A DNA stretch of 64,000 nucleotides, taken from positions 62,001 through 126,000 of the forward strand of contig NZ_JARVRH010000010.1 of assembly GCF_030209755.1 (NCBI RefSeq). The letters run 5' to 3'. The notes under the pieces are model-generated. The model did not search any database, was not told the DNA's origin, and was given only the letters and a program-made list of their open reading frames with translations. Source of the DNA: Arthrobacter sp. efr-133-TYG-118. GTDB taxonomy: Bacteria; Actinomycetota; Actinomycetes; Actinomycetales; Micrococcaceae. Every line of letters starts with the position of its first letter. Positions within the stretch are counted from its first letter, which is position 1. Below are positions 34,637-43,414 of the stretch, piece after piece. The position numbers and the translations under genes were made by a program.

Positions 34637-36391
34637 ATGGCACGAACCGGCCACAAAAATGCAGCCCGCAGGGTGCTGATCTGGCTTGTCGCAATATTCG
34701 CTGTACTGACAGCAGTCCTCGGTGGCGGCGTCATCACTGGTCACGCCAGCTGGGCCCCAAAGCTCGCGCTTGACCTCGAGGGCGGCACGCAAATGATTCT
34801 CGCGCCCAAGGTCGAAGGATCCACCGGCATCAACGAAGAACAGTTGAACCAGGCCGTCGCGATTATCCGCCAACGCGTTGACAGCTCCGGTGTCGCCGAA
34901 GCGGAAATCACCACGCAGTCCGGCCGTAACGTCGTGGTAAGCCTTCCCGGGACGCCAAGTTCGGAAACCCGTGCACTGATCCAGGCATCTGCCGACATGA
35001 ACTTCCGCCCGGTGATCACCACGGGAGACCCTGCGGCCGTTCCGGTCGCATCGCGGACGCCTGACGCAAGCCTGCCCAAGCCCACGGCCGTGCCGACCAA
35101 CGCCAGCGACAGCAACTGGGTCACAGCGGACGTCTACAAGGCGTTCGAAGCCCTGGACTGCGTCAATCCGGCCCAGGACAAGCAGCCGCGCTCAGATCCC
35201 GCCAAGCCGCTGGTGACCTGCGAACCTGCAACGGCCAAAACTCCTGCCGTTAAGTACATCCTTGGCCCGGTCGAGGTGAAAGGCCAGGACATCGTTTCGT
35301 CCTCCTTCGATCCCGTCCAGGGCGCACAAGGCTCGGTCACCAATGCGTGGGGCGTGACGATCACGTTCGATGCCAACGCCACCAAGACCTTCAAGGACGT
35401 TACCCAGAGGCTCAACCAGTTCTACGTGGCATCGCAGGCGCAGGGAGGTAACGACCCCAAGGCCCAGTTCGCCATCGTCCTGGATGACCAGGTCATTTCC
35501 GCGCCGCGTGCCCTCGCCGTCATCACCGATGGCAAGCCGCAGATCACCGGCAACTTCACGCAGGCGTCCGCGCAGGCCTTGTCGGACCAGCTCCGTTACG
35601 GCGCATTGCCCATCAGCTTCGATATCCAGTCCGAGGAACAGATTTCCGCCACCCTCGGTGGCGAGCAACTGCGTCTCGGCCTGCTGGCCGGTGTGATCGG
35701 GCTCCTGCTCGTGGTGGTCTATTCGCTCTTCCAGTACCGGGCCTTGGGCTTCGTCACGATCCTCTCGCTCGTGGTGGCCGGCGGACTGACGTACCTCGCC
35801 ATCGCGATCCTTGGCTGGACTGAGAACTACCGGCTGTCCCTTGCCGGTGTGGCTGGTCTCATCGTGGCCATTGGCCAAACAGCCGACTCCTTCATCGTGT
35901 ACTTCGAGCGCATCCGCGACGAACTTCGTGAGGGCAAGGGCCTCGTGTCCGCCGTCGCGAATGGTTGGAAGCGCGCCAAGCGCACGGTCCTTGCATCCAA
36001 GGCCGTCAACCTCCTCGCTGCCTTGGTGTTGTACTTCGTCGCTGTTGGCAACGTCCGCGGCTTCGCCTTCACCCTTGGGCTCACTGCACTGGCGGACCTC
36101 CTGGTCGTGTTCATGTTCACGCACCCCACGCTCCAGGTGCTGGCGCGGACCAAGTTCTTCGGGGAAGGGCACCGCTTCTCCGGCCTCGACCCTGAGCGCC
36201 TCGGCGCCGTGCCGCTGTACCGCGGTGCCGGCAGGCTCCGCACGCCGACGGAGAAGCCCGCCGTCGTGCGCGCCCGCAACACCGGTGCTGCCGCGGAGGC
36301 CGAGCGCCGCATGACCATCGCCGAACGTCGGCTTGCCGAGAAGCAAGCCCAGCTGGCTGGTTCTTCCAACGGCACCAAGGAGGAGAAGTAA
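34637..36391 (+). CDS. secD: Protein translocase subunit SecD
   Basis: 584 aa. The first helix (VLIWLVAIFAVLTAVLGGGV) is followed by the P1 head region that includes LDLEGGTQMILAPKV and INEEQLNQAVAIIRQRVDSSG, then the periplasmic DVIS-type loop FAIVLDDQVISAPRALAVI and five more helices (LLAGVIGLLLVVVYSLFQY and on) with the proton-relay region LAGVAGLIVAIGQTADSFIVYFERIRDEL. Uses the proton gradient to pull substrates out of SecYEG. The stop overlaps the secF start by one base (TAATG), giving equal production of both subunits. Confidence 0.96.
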   Translation: MARTGHKNAARRVLIWLVAIFAVLTAVLGGGVITGHASWAPKLALDLEGGTQMILAPKVEGSTGINEEQLNQAVAIIRQRVDSSGVAEAEITTQSGRNVVVSLPGTPSSETRALIQASADMNFRPVITTGDPAAVPVASRTPDASLPKPTAVPTNASDSNWVTADVYKAFEALDCVNPAQDKQPRSDPAKPLVTCEPATAKTPAVKYILGPVEVKGQDIVSSSFDPVQGAQGSVTNAWGVTITFDANATKTFKDVTQRLNQFYVASQAQGGNDPKAQFAIVLDDQVISAPRALAVITDGKPQITGNFTQASAQALSDQLRYGALPISFDIQSEEQISATLGGEQLRLGLLAGVIGLLLVVVYSLFQYRALGFVTILSLVVAGGLTYLAIAILGWTENYRLSLAGVAGLIVAIGQTADSFIVYFERIRDELREGKGLVSAVANGWKRAKRTVLASKAVNLLAALVLYFVAVGNVRGFAFTLGLTALADLLVVFMFTHPTLQVLARTKFFGEGHRFSGLDPERLGAVPLYRGAGRLRTPTEKPAVVRARNTGAAAEAERRMTIAERRLAEKQAQLAGSSNGTKEEK

Positions 36392-37404
36392 TGACCACGA
36401 GCTTCGCAAAGTTCGGCAACGAGCTCTACACGGGCAAGCGCTCTTACAACTTCGTATCCAGCAAGAAGATCTGGTTCATCATCGCTGCAGTGGCAGTGGC
36501 GATCTCCATCCTCCTGCCGGTGGTCAAGGGCGGCTACAACCTCGGAATCGACTTCCGGGGCGGTTCCGAGTTCACGGTGTCCAACGTGAAGACCACCGAG
36601 TCGGCCCCGGGCGAAAAGGCAGTCCACGACGTCGTTCCCGGTGCCGTTCCGCGCGTCGCCAACGTCGCTGGCAGCACCATGCGTATCCAGACCGACAAAC
36701 TCAGCGATGACCAGACCATCAAGATCAAAACGGATCTCGCAAAGGCCTACGGCGTCACCGAAAACCAAGTCACCTCGACCTTCATCGGCCCCACCTGGGG
36801 GCAGGATGTCACCAAGCAGGCCCTGATCGGGCTCGCGGTGTTCGTGGGGCTTGCCGCTCTTTTGATGGCTTTGTACTTCCGTACTTGGAAGATGTCGGTT
36901 TCTGCGCTTGCCGGCATGCTCGTCACGATGTTCTGCACGGCCGGTATCTACTCCTTGAGCGACTTCGAGGTGACGCCCTCGGCCATCATCGGCTTCCTGA
37001 CGGTTCTCAGTTACTCCCTGTACGACACCGTGGTGGTTTTCGACAAGATCCGTGAAAACACCTCGGACATCACCACTTCCAGCCGGCGCACTTTCGCCGA
37101 GGAGGTCAACCTTGCCGTCAACCAAACCCTGGTGCGTTCCATCAACACCATGATGGTGGCAGTATTGCCCGTCGCCGCGATTCTCTTCATCGGTGCAGGG
37201 CTGTTGGGCGCCGGCACGCTCCGGGACCTGTCACTGGCGTTGTTCGTCGGCATCCTGATCGGTACCGCGGCCACGATCTTCATCGCGGCTCCGCTTTACG
37301 CCTGGCTCCGCCAGAGCGAACCCGAGTTGCAGAAGCAGGCCAAGAAGGTAGCTACCCGACGCGCGGCAGCCGCCAGCGCGAACTCGGAAGCCGCCGCCGT
37401 TTAG
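36391..37404 (+). CDS. secF: Protein translocase subunit SecF
   Basis: 337 aa, starting at TAATG shared with secD. Topology is six helices: the first near WFIIAAVAVAISILLPVV, then the periplasmic domain beginning GGYNLGIDFRGGSEFTV, then VTKQALIGLAVFVGLAALLMALY and four more. The conserved cytoplasmic-loop block VLSYSLYDTVVVFDKIREN and the C-terminal QTLVRSINTMMVAVLPVAAI are present. It forms the SecDF motor with SecD. A hairpin terminator follows at 37420. Confidence 0.96.
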   Translation: MTTSFAKFGNELYTGKRSYNFVSSKKIWFIIAAVAVAISILLPVVKGGYNLGIDFRGGSEFTVSNVKTTESAPGEKAVHDVVPGAVPRVANVAGSTMRIQTDKLSDDQTIKIKTDLAKAYGVTENQVTSTFIGPTWGQDVTKQALIGLAVFVGLAALLMALYFRTWKMSVSALAGMLVTMFCTAGIYSLSDFEVTPSAIIGFLTVLSYSLYDTVVVFDKIRENTSDITTSSRRTFAEEVNLAVNQTLVRSINTMMVAVLPVAAILFIGAGLLGAGTLRDLSLALFVGILIGTAATIFIAAPLYAWLRQSEPELQKQAKKVATRRAAAASANSEAAAV

Positions 37405-37419
37405 CTTGGTTTCCCATTG

Positions 37420-37465
37420 AAGGGCCGGTCACCGCTGAAGAGCGCTGGCCGGCCCTTTCTGTTCC
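37420..37465 (+). terminator. Terminator after secF
   Basis: AAGGGCCGG at 37420-37428 pairs with CCGGCCCTT at 37449-37457, with a further inner CCGCT/AGCG helix, followed by TTTCTGTT. It ends the yajC-secD-secF transcript 16 bp after the secF stop. Confidence 0.75.
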
Positions 37466-37552
37466 TGGCTCCGTCATCTGGGTACCGGTTCTTGGACAGG
37501 TCACCGGCGGGAATAGACTGGGAGAATTAAGTCAGTCGTGAGAGGTGCTTTT

Positions 37553-39946
37553 GTGGAGGAACGTACGACGTCGGCGCTGCCGGCGGGCGGAGAGGACGGC
37601 CTGAGCCGCGTGCCCGGCACCGCAACTGCAGCTACGGGAAGCACCGTTGATGGTGTTCCCGTGGACAGCCCGGGCGTGCGCCCGACGTTCCCCGGACGGC
37701 GCGAACGGACGCGCTCCAGGCTGGCGAAATTGACTGGACGGGGCACGGGCACCTATTCGCCCATCCTCGAACCGCTCCTGCGGACAGTCAGGGCAAACAA
37801 CCCCAAGGAAGACCTCGATCTCATCCAGCGGGCCTTTACCGTAGCCGAGCGCAGCCATCAGGGGCAGAAGCGGAAGAGCGGCGATCCGTACATCACGCAC
37901 CCCGTGGCTGTGGCCACGATCCTGGCTGAATTGGGGCTCACCGGCACAACCCTGGCTGCTGCGCTCCTGCACGACACTGTGGAGGACACTCCCTACACCC
38001 TCTCTGACCTGACGCGCGATTTCGGCCCGGAAGTCGCTATGCTCGTGGACGGCGTCACCAAGCTGGACAAGGTCCAATTCGGTGAGGCAGCACAGTCCGA
38101 GACTGTCCGCAAGATGGTCGTCGCCATGGCCAAGGACATCCGGGTGCTGATGATCAAGCTCGCGGACCGGCTGCACAATGCCCGTACGTGGCGCTTTGTT
38201 TCCGCTGAATCATCCGCACGCAAAGCGCGTGAAACGCTTGAGATCTTTGCGCCGCTGGCCCACCGCCTCGGCATGAACACTATCAAATGGGAACTTGAGG
38301 ATCTCTCCTTCGCCGCCCTGTACCCCAAGGTGTATGAAGAAATCGTCCGGATGGTGGGGGACCGCACTCCGGAGCGCGAGAAGAGCCTCAGTGTCATCCG
38401 CAACCAGATTGCCGAAGACCTTCGCGTCGCCCGCATCAAGGCCACCATCACGGGCCGGCCGAAGCATTACTACTCGATTTACCAGAAGATGATCGTCCGG
38501 GACAAGGACTTCGACGACATCAACGACCTCATGGGCGTGCGAGTCCTCGTAGACTCCGTCCGGGACTGTTACGCGGCTCTTGGCACCTTGCATTCGCGCT
38601 GGAACCCCCTGCCAGGACGGTTCAAGGACTACATCGCCATGCCGAAGTTCAACATGTACCAGTCCTTGCACACCACCGTCATCGGGCCCGGGGGCAAGCC
38701 CGTCGAGATCCAGATCCGTACCCACGAAATGCACCGCCGGGCCGAGTATGGCGTGGCGGCGCACTGGAAGTACAAAGACCAGCCCAACCGGACCGCCGTT
38801 GGCCCGGGGAGTCCCAAGGACGGCGACATGGGTTGGCTTCGTTCGCTGGTCGACTGGCAGCAGGAAACGTCGGATCCGGGCGAATTCCTGGACTCGCTGC
38901 GTTTTGAGATCAACGCCCGAGAGGTGTTCGTCTTCACCCCCAAGGGCGAGGTCATGGCCCTTCCCGCAGGATCGACACCGGTGGACTTCGCCTACGCGGT
39001 CCACACCGAGGTGGGTCACCGGACCATCGGGGCTCGCGTCAACGGCAAACTGGTCCCGCTTAACAGCGAACTCAATCACGGCGACTGGGTGGAGATCTTC
39101 ACCTCCAAGGCCGAGGGCGCAGGACCTAGCCAGGACTGGCAGCATTTCGTCAAGAGCGCCAGGGCCCGCAACAAGATCCGGCAGTGGTTCAGTAAGGAAC
39201 GCCGCGAAGAGGCCATCGAACGTGGCAAGGACCAGCTGACCCGGGCCATGCGTAAGCAGAACCTGCCCCTGCAACGGCTTATGACACACGACGCCCTGTC
39301 CACGGTGGCGGAGGAATTCCATTACGTCGACATTTCCGGCCTGTATGCCGGCGTGGGCGATGGGCATACTTCGGCTCAATCCGTCATGGAAAAGCTCATG
39401 GAGCACCTTGGCGGCCATGAGACTCCCGATGAGGACCTGGACGAAGTCAGTATTCCCTCACAACTTCAAAAGACCCGGTACTCGGACTCCGGCGTCATTG
39501 TGCGTGGAGTAGGGGACGTGTGGGTGAAGCTGGCCCGCTGCTGCACGCCTGTACCGCCTGATCCTATCCTCGGGTTCGTGACACGCGGTTCGGGTGTGTC
39601 GGTACACCGCACGGACTGTACGAACGTCTCGGATCTCCGTGACCAGCCCGATCGCATCGTCGAGGTTGAATGGGCTCCGACCCAATCCAGCGTCTTCCTG
39701 GTTGAGATCCAGGTGGAAGCACTGGACCGGAAGTCGTTGCTCTCGGACGTCACCCGCGTGCTGTCGGAAAACCACGTCAACATCCTGGCTGCTTCCGTGC
39801 ACACATCCAGCGACCGGGTGGCCATCTCCCGCTTCGCTTTCGAAATGGGCGATCCGAAGTACCTGCACCACGTGCTCAGTGCCGTTCGCAGGATCGACGG
39901 CGTTTTCGATGTCTACCGGACCACGGGGAACCGCAGGAGAAGCTGA
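37553..39946 (+). CDS. rel: Bifunctional (p)ppGpp synthetase/hydrolase Rel
   Basis: 797 aa from the GTG at 37553, with AGAGG 7 nt upstream; a GTG 15 bp earlier is in frame but worse placed. Makes and degrades the starvation alarmone. Domains in order: HD hydrolase with [14 protein letters not shown] and the LLHDTVEDT motif; synthetase with [20 protein letters not shown] and [20 protein letters not shown] (RFKD is the loop of bifunctional enzymes); TGS ([20 protein letters not shown]); zinc-finger-like [18 protein letters not shown]; and a C-terminal ACT domain ending [13 protein letters not shown]. Full length, so both activities are expected. Confidence 0.97.
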   Translation: MEERTTSALPAGGEDGLSRVPGTATAATGSTVDGVPVDSPGVRPTFPGRRERTRSRLAKLTGRGTGTYSPILEPLLRTVRANNPKEDLDLIQRAFTVAERSHQGQKRKSGDPYITHPVAVATILAELGLTGTTLAAALLHDTVEDTPYTLSDLTRDFGPEVAMLVDGVTKLDKVQFGEAAQSETVRKMVVAMAKDIRVLMIKLADRLHNARTWRFVSAESSARKARETLEIFAPLAHRLGMNTIKWELEDLSFAALYPKVYEEIVRMVGDRTPEREKSLSVIRNQIAEDLRVARIKATITGRPKHYYSIYQKMIVRDKDFDDINDLMGVRVLVDSVRDCYAALGTLHSRWNPLPGRFKDYIAMPKFNMYQSLHTTVIGPGGKPVEIQIRTHEMHRRAEYGVAAHWKYKDQPNRTAVGPGSPKDGDMGWLRSLVDWQQETSDPGEFLDSLRFEINAREVFVFTPKGEVMALPAGSTPVDFAYAVHTEVGHRTIGARVNGKLVPLNSELNHGDWVEIFTSKAEGAGPSQDWQHFVKSARARNKIRQWFSKERREEAIERGKDQLTRAMRKQNLPLQRLMTHDALSTVAEEFHYVDISGLYAGVGDGHTSAQSVMEKLMEHLGGHETPDEDLDEVSIPSQLQKTRYSDSGVIVRGVGDVWVKLARCCTPVPPDPILGFVTRGSGVSVHRTDCTNVSDLRDQPDRIVEVEWAPTQSSVFLVEIQVEALDRKSLLSDVTRVLSENHVNILAASVHTSSDRVAISRFAFEMGDPKYLHHVLSAVRRIDGVFDVYRTTGNRRRS

Positions 39947-39957
39947 GCTGCAGCAAC

Positions 39958-40602
39958 TCAGGCGGCCGCCTCAGGTGGGAATACCTGGGCCTGCGGCGAG
40001 TCAGCGGTCGAAGCCAGCGCGGCGAGCTTGCGCAATGCAGCCTTCTTGTGGGGCACCCTCGCGGACGCCTCCACGGCGAGCGTCAAGAGCCGCAGCCGGA
40101 CACCCAACTCATCGTTGGAAAGCAGCATTCGCAGCGCGGGAACGGCTCTGTCAGCTTCGACGTGAAGCGCCACGTCCACGGCTGTCCGGAGTGGACTGGT
40201 CACGAGCAGCCCGCCGATGCTGACCACATCCAGTTGGCCCAACCGGACTTCGTGCAGAATGCAGCCTCGGGCCGAGCGCAGGCTCGATATACGGTGTTTG
40301 GCGTCCACCAGGAGTGAAAGCCTCTCAGGGGCATCTGCGCAACCGTAGATCCAGGCGGCCGTCATGCGGCCCGCAATGACCTTCCTCCGAATGCGATCCG
40401 GAACCACCTGGGCGGCCGCGCGGGCGCGGAGCCGAGGCGTGACGTCCAGCCCGGGAGGGGTGAAGCTCCTCTCATAAAGCGGCGTGAGCACCCCGTCCGC
40501 GGCCATCGATTGCAGCTCGGCCCAAGTGAACATGGGGCTAGGCGCGTACAGCTCCTGGGAAGGGAAGTCCTGTTGTTGCGGGGGCGGGAATCCTGGGGCC
40601 AT
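39958..40602 (-). CDS. AbiEi-antitoxin-like protein (orphan)
   Basis: 214 aa. A short winged-helix-like N-terminus (MFTWAELQSMAADGVLTPLY) is followed by RIRRKVIAGRMTAAWIYGCA and GLLVTSPLRTAVDVALHVEA, which resemble the C-terminal half of type IV antitoxins of the AbiEi family, in which VTSPxRTxxDxA is a recognisable block. The ATG at 40602 has no ribosome site; an internal Met (24) is an alternative start. No AbiEii-like nucleotidyltransferase toxin lies beside it, so it is either an orphan or a DNA-binding protein with another role. Convergent with rel, 11 bp apart. Confidence 0.65.
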   Translation of the reverse strand: MAPGFPPPQQQDFPSQELYAPSPMFTWAELQSMAADGVLTPLYERSFTPPGLDVTPRLRARAAAQVVPDRIRRKVIAGRMTAAWIYGCADAPERLSLLVDAKHRISSLRSARGCILHEVRLGQLDVVSIGGLLVTSPLRTAVDVALHVEADRAVPALRMLLSNDELGVRLRLLTLAVEASARVPHKKAALRKLAALASTADSPQAQVFPPEAAA

Positions 40603-40634
40603 TCAGCAATCATCGCGTGGCCGTCGCAACGGGA

Positions 40635-40678
40635 ACAGGCCCCGTCCCGGTTATGTGGATAACCGGGACGGAGCCTGT
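40635..40678 (-). terminator. Hairpin downstream of the DUF349 gene
   Basis: ACAGGCCCCGTCCCGGTTAT at 40635-40654 and its complement at 40659-40678 pair at 19 of 20 positions around GTGG. It lies between the DUF349 stop and the start of the AbiEi-like gene, 33 bp past the former, and should separate the two transcripts. Confidence 0.65.
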
Positions 40679-40702
40679 CAGCTCAGGTAGTACTGTCAGC
40701 CC

Positions 40703-40740
40703 ATCCAGCGCTAGGCGAGATCACTCGCCGAGCGCTGGAT
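40703..40740 (-). repeat. Inverted repeat spanning the DUF349 stop codon
   Basis: ATCCAGCGCT at 40703-40712 and AGCGCTGGAT at 40731-40740 pair perfectly, with an inner GGCGA/TCGCC helix. It covers the last codons and the stop of the DUF349 gene and could protect the 3' end of the mRNA or aid termination with the larger hairpin next to it. Confidence 0.55.
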
Positions 40741-42321
40741 CTGGTCAAGCCACGCCTCGCGGGCTTCCAGGGCCTCGCGGGCATTCTTGATGCGGCGCTG
40801 GTCTCCGGCCTTTTCGGCCTTTTCCAGGTCTTCCCTCAGGCCGGCGATGGCCGCTTCCAGCTGCGACAGGGCGCTGTTGGTGCGGGCCTTGGTCTCCGGG
40901 TTGCTCCGGCGCCACTTGTCCTCTTCGGCTTCGCGGACGGCGTCCTCAACCTTGCGCAGGCCGGCTTCGATCCTGCCCATGTCGGCGCGGGGGACCTTTC
41001 CGGCCTCTTCCCAGCGGTCACGGATCGACTGCAGGGCCTTCTTGGCAGCATTGAGGTCCGTGATCGGCAACAGGGCCTGGGCCTCGACAATGAGCTCTTC
41101 CTTGACGGAAAGGTTCGCTGTGTACTGCTGGTCGATCTCATCGTTCGCAGCCTGGCGGTTGCTGAAGAAGACGTCCTGCGCGGCACGGAACCGGAGCCAG
41201 AGGGCGTCGTCGTCCTTGCGGCTGGCGCGGGGCGTAGCCTTCCACTGATCCATGAGCCGGCGGTATTCTCCCGCCGCGAAACCCCAGTCCGTGGAACTGG
41301 AGAGGGCTTCGGCCTCGACGATCAGCTGTTCCTTGGCGACCTTCGCGGCCGAGTTGGTGCTGTCCAACTGGGAGAAGTAGGCACGGCGGTGGCGGTCGAA
41401 GACCGTACGGGCCGAGCGGAACCGCTTCCACAGTGCGTCCTCGTTGCTTCGTCCAAGCCGGATGCCGTTCTTCTGGGCTGTCTTCCAGCTCTCGAAGAGT
41501 TCGTTCATGCGGGCGCTCGACGTCTTCCACTGGACCTGGGACGGATCCTGGGAAGCGATGGATTCGGCTTCGGCAACGATCGCCTCGCGTGCCGCGAGCT
41601 CCGCGGAGCGGGCGGCGTCGTGCGCGGCCTTCTCGGACTTCTCCAATTCGGAAATCTGACCGGCCAAGGCGTCGAGACGGGCTTCCGCAGTGCGGATATC
41701 GCCCACCATGTTGCGCTCGGCCAGCTGCTCGCGCAAGTGCTCGACCGTCTTCTGCATGTCCGTGGCCGGGGCCTTGGACTCCACGCGGTGTTCCATCAAA
41801 ACGATCTGCGCGACCACGTCGTCGTACTTCCGGGCGAAGTATGCCAGCGCTTCGTCAGTGCTCACGCCCGGGTACTGTCCCACCGGCTGCTCTTCGCCGT
41901 CGATGGTCAGGAAGACGTGGCCGTCACCCTCCGCTCGACCCCACTTGGCAGCTTCGGCCAAGGACACGGCCGTAGGCTGAGCCGCCGGCGCGGCCGGAAT
42001 TACGCTGGCCGCGGCCTTCGGGCGGGCTGCAAATGCCGCGGGAGAAGGTGCATGCGAGGAGGCCGGACGTGGCGCCGGAGAAGCAGGCTTGGGTGCGGGC
42101 TCTGGCGCGTCGGCTACCGGGGCAGCGGGCTCTTCCGGGGCAGGTGCGGGCTCTGGCGCGTCGGCTACCGGGGCAGCGGGCTCTTCCGGGGCAGCGGCGG
42201 GCTCTGGCGCGTCGGCTACCGGGGCAGCTGCCTCGACGCCGGTTTGCTCAGTTACGGATGCCTGGATTTCTTCGTCGTTGGCCACTACTGCAGTTTCGTC
42301 GGATTTCTGACTGTCTGTCAC
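40711..42321 (-). CDS. DUF349 domain-containing protein
   Basis: 536 aa from a GTG. Residues 1-140 are low-complexity and include a 17-residue repeat (APVADAPEPAPAPEEPA) encoded by a 51-bp DNA repeat. The remaining 400 residues are a chain of DUF349 repeats: helices with a W-x-x-A/T or F-x-x-A pattern, e.g. FESWKTAQKNGIRLGRSNED, ALWKRFRSARTVFDRHRRAY, LMDQWKATPRASRKDDDALW and LRFRAAQDVFFSNRQ. The family is helical and of unknown biochemical role; members occur near rel and hisS in many actinobacteria. No membrane segment. Confidence 0.9.
   Translation of the reverse strand: MTDSQKSDETAVVANDEEIQASVTEQTGVEAAAPVADAPEPAAAPEEPAAPVADAPEPAPAPEEPAAPVADAPEPAPKPASPAPRPASSHAPSPAAFAARPKAAASVIPAAPAAQPTAVSLAEAAKWGRAEGDGHVFLTIDGEEQPVGQYPGVSTDEALAYFARKYDDVVAQIVLMEHRVESKAPATDMQKTVEHLREQLAERNMVGDIRTAEARLDALAGQISELEKSEKAAHDAARSAELAAREAIVAEAESIASQDPSQVQWKTSSARMNELFESWKTAQKNGIRLGRSNEDALWKRFRSARTVFDRHRRAYFSQLDSTNSAAKVAKEQLIVEAEALSSSTDWGFAAGEYRRLMDQWKATPRASRKDDDALWLRFRAAQDVFFSNRQAANDEIDQQYTANLSVKEELIVEAQALLPITDLNAAKKALQSIRDRWEEAGKVPRADMGRIEAGLRKVEDAVREAEEDKWRRSNPETKARTNSALSQLEAAIAGLREDLEKAEKAGDQRRIKNAREALEAREAWLDQIQRSASDLA
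42095..42230. repeat. 51-bp tandem repeat in the DUF349 gene
   Basis: Copies begin at 42095, 42146 and 42197 (each opening GCGGGCTCTGGCGCGTCGGC); the third is truncated. The period of 51 bp keeps frame and encodes 17 residues of Ala/Pro/Glu. Confidence 0.8.
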
Positions 42322-42386
42322 CGCTAAAAGTCTTTCGCTTGGAGGGATTACTAAGGTAATGCGCCGTGGACCGTGGCCCGGGCTAG

Positions 42387-43205
42387 TTACTTCAGAGAAA
42401 ACGAGTCTATCGTGACAGCTGCCACAGGGGCGCCGTCGGTGGCGCTGCTACCCGGATTAATACCTGCTTGGGCAATCTTCGTCACGACATCCATGCCACT
42501 CGTCACCTTGCCGACGATCGTGTATCCGCCGGCAGAATCCGGGGGGATGACCGTGTCCTTGTACACGATGAAGAATTGGTGTCCGTTGCCGTAGGCATTG
42601 TTGCCGGTCCTGGCGACGGCGATGGTTCCGGCCGGGTACGTGTTGTTGGCGGGGGTGTTCTCCAGCGGTCCCCAATGGAAGTTGGGGTCATCGGTGGTGT
42701 CCGTCCCCTTGGCTCCGCACTGCAGCACCGAGAAGTTGTCGGCAGTGGTCAGTCGAGGGCATTTGAGCCCGCTGTAATAACTCGCGTCAGTCAGGGATTT
42801 GAACACCGCTGCGGCCTGGGGAGCTGTTGTGCCATCCAGTTCGACGCCGACTGCCCCTCCGTTGAGGCTGAGCTGGCCGGTGAACGTCTTACCCGCGGCT
42901 GTGTCGGCTTTGGGAATGCCGGTGCTATTCGAGCCTGTCGCCGCGGCGGAAGCGGATGGGTTCGCAGAGGCCGACGGCGAACTCAGCCCGGCCTGCGCCG
43001 CTGCGAACTCCGATTCGCTCGGGTTCGAGTTGAACACCGTGAGTTGGAGCACGACGGCGGCAACCAGGGCGGCGGCGCCCACACCGACGGCGATCACATT
43101 GTCCCGGCGGCGGCGCTTGCCCTGTGCACGCCGAAGCTCGCGCTTGGCTTCCATCTGCCTGATGCGCCGTTTGGCTTCACGGTTGTCCCGCGGCCTTGTA
43201 GACAA
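42387..43205 (-). CDS. Membrane-anchored cyclophilin-type peptidyl-prolyl isomerase
   Basis: 272 aa from a TTG at 43205 with AGGAGG 5 nt ahead. A basic cytoplasmic stretch (RRIRQMEAKRELRRAQGKRR) and one membrane helix (VIAVGVGAAALVAAVVLQLTVF) are followed by a Ser/Ala linker and a cyclophilin domain outside the membrane: GAVGVELDGTTAPQAAAVFK, YYSGLKCPRLTTADNFSVLQC, YPAGTIAVARTGNNAYGNGH, QFFIVYKDTVIPP and GGYTIVGKVTSGMDVVTKI. In the usual F/CHR block the His is Pro here (CPR), though the Arg remains. The gene lies between rel and hisS as ppiB does in mycobacteria. Confidence 0.88.
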   Translation of the reverse strand: MSTRPRDNREAKRRIRQMEAKRELRRAQGKRRRRDNVIAVGVGAAALVAAVVLQLTVFNSNPSESEFAAAQAGLSSPSASANPSASAAATGSNSTGIPKADTAAGKTFTGQLSLNGGAVGVELDGTTAPQAAAVFKSLTDASYYSGLKCPRLTTADNFSVLQCGAKGTDTTDDPNFHWGPLENTPANNTYPAGTIAVARTGNNAYGNGHQFFIVYKDTVIPPDSAGGYTIVGKVTSGMDVVTKIAQAGINPGSSATDGAPVAAVTIDSFSLK

Positions 43206-43414
43206 GGGTCCTCCTGGTTGTCTGGACAAGCTTCCATCGCAGGCAAGCCAAACCCGGATGCCCGCATTAGATGTGCAGGCGCCGAAAGCATAAACTGGCT
43301 GCCGCACATAGTTTATGCATGACTGGCTGGACACCCGCCTAACCTGAGCCGAATCGGCCCGTGGTTCGGGGCCCCGGGTCCCGCCCGCGCAATCATTGAG
43401 GAGAAATTTCCACC

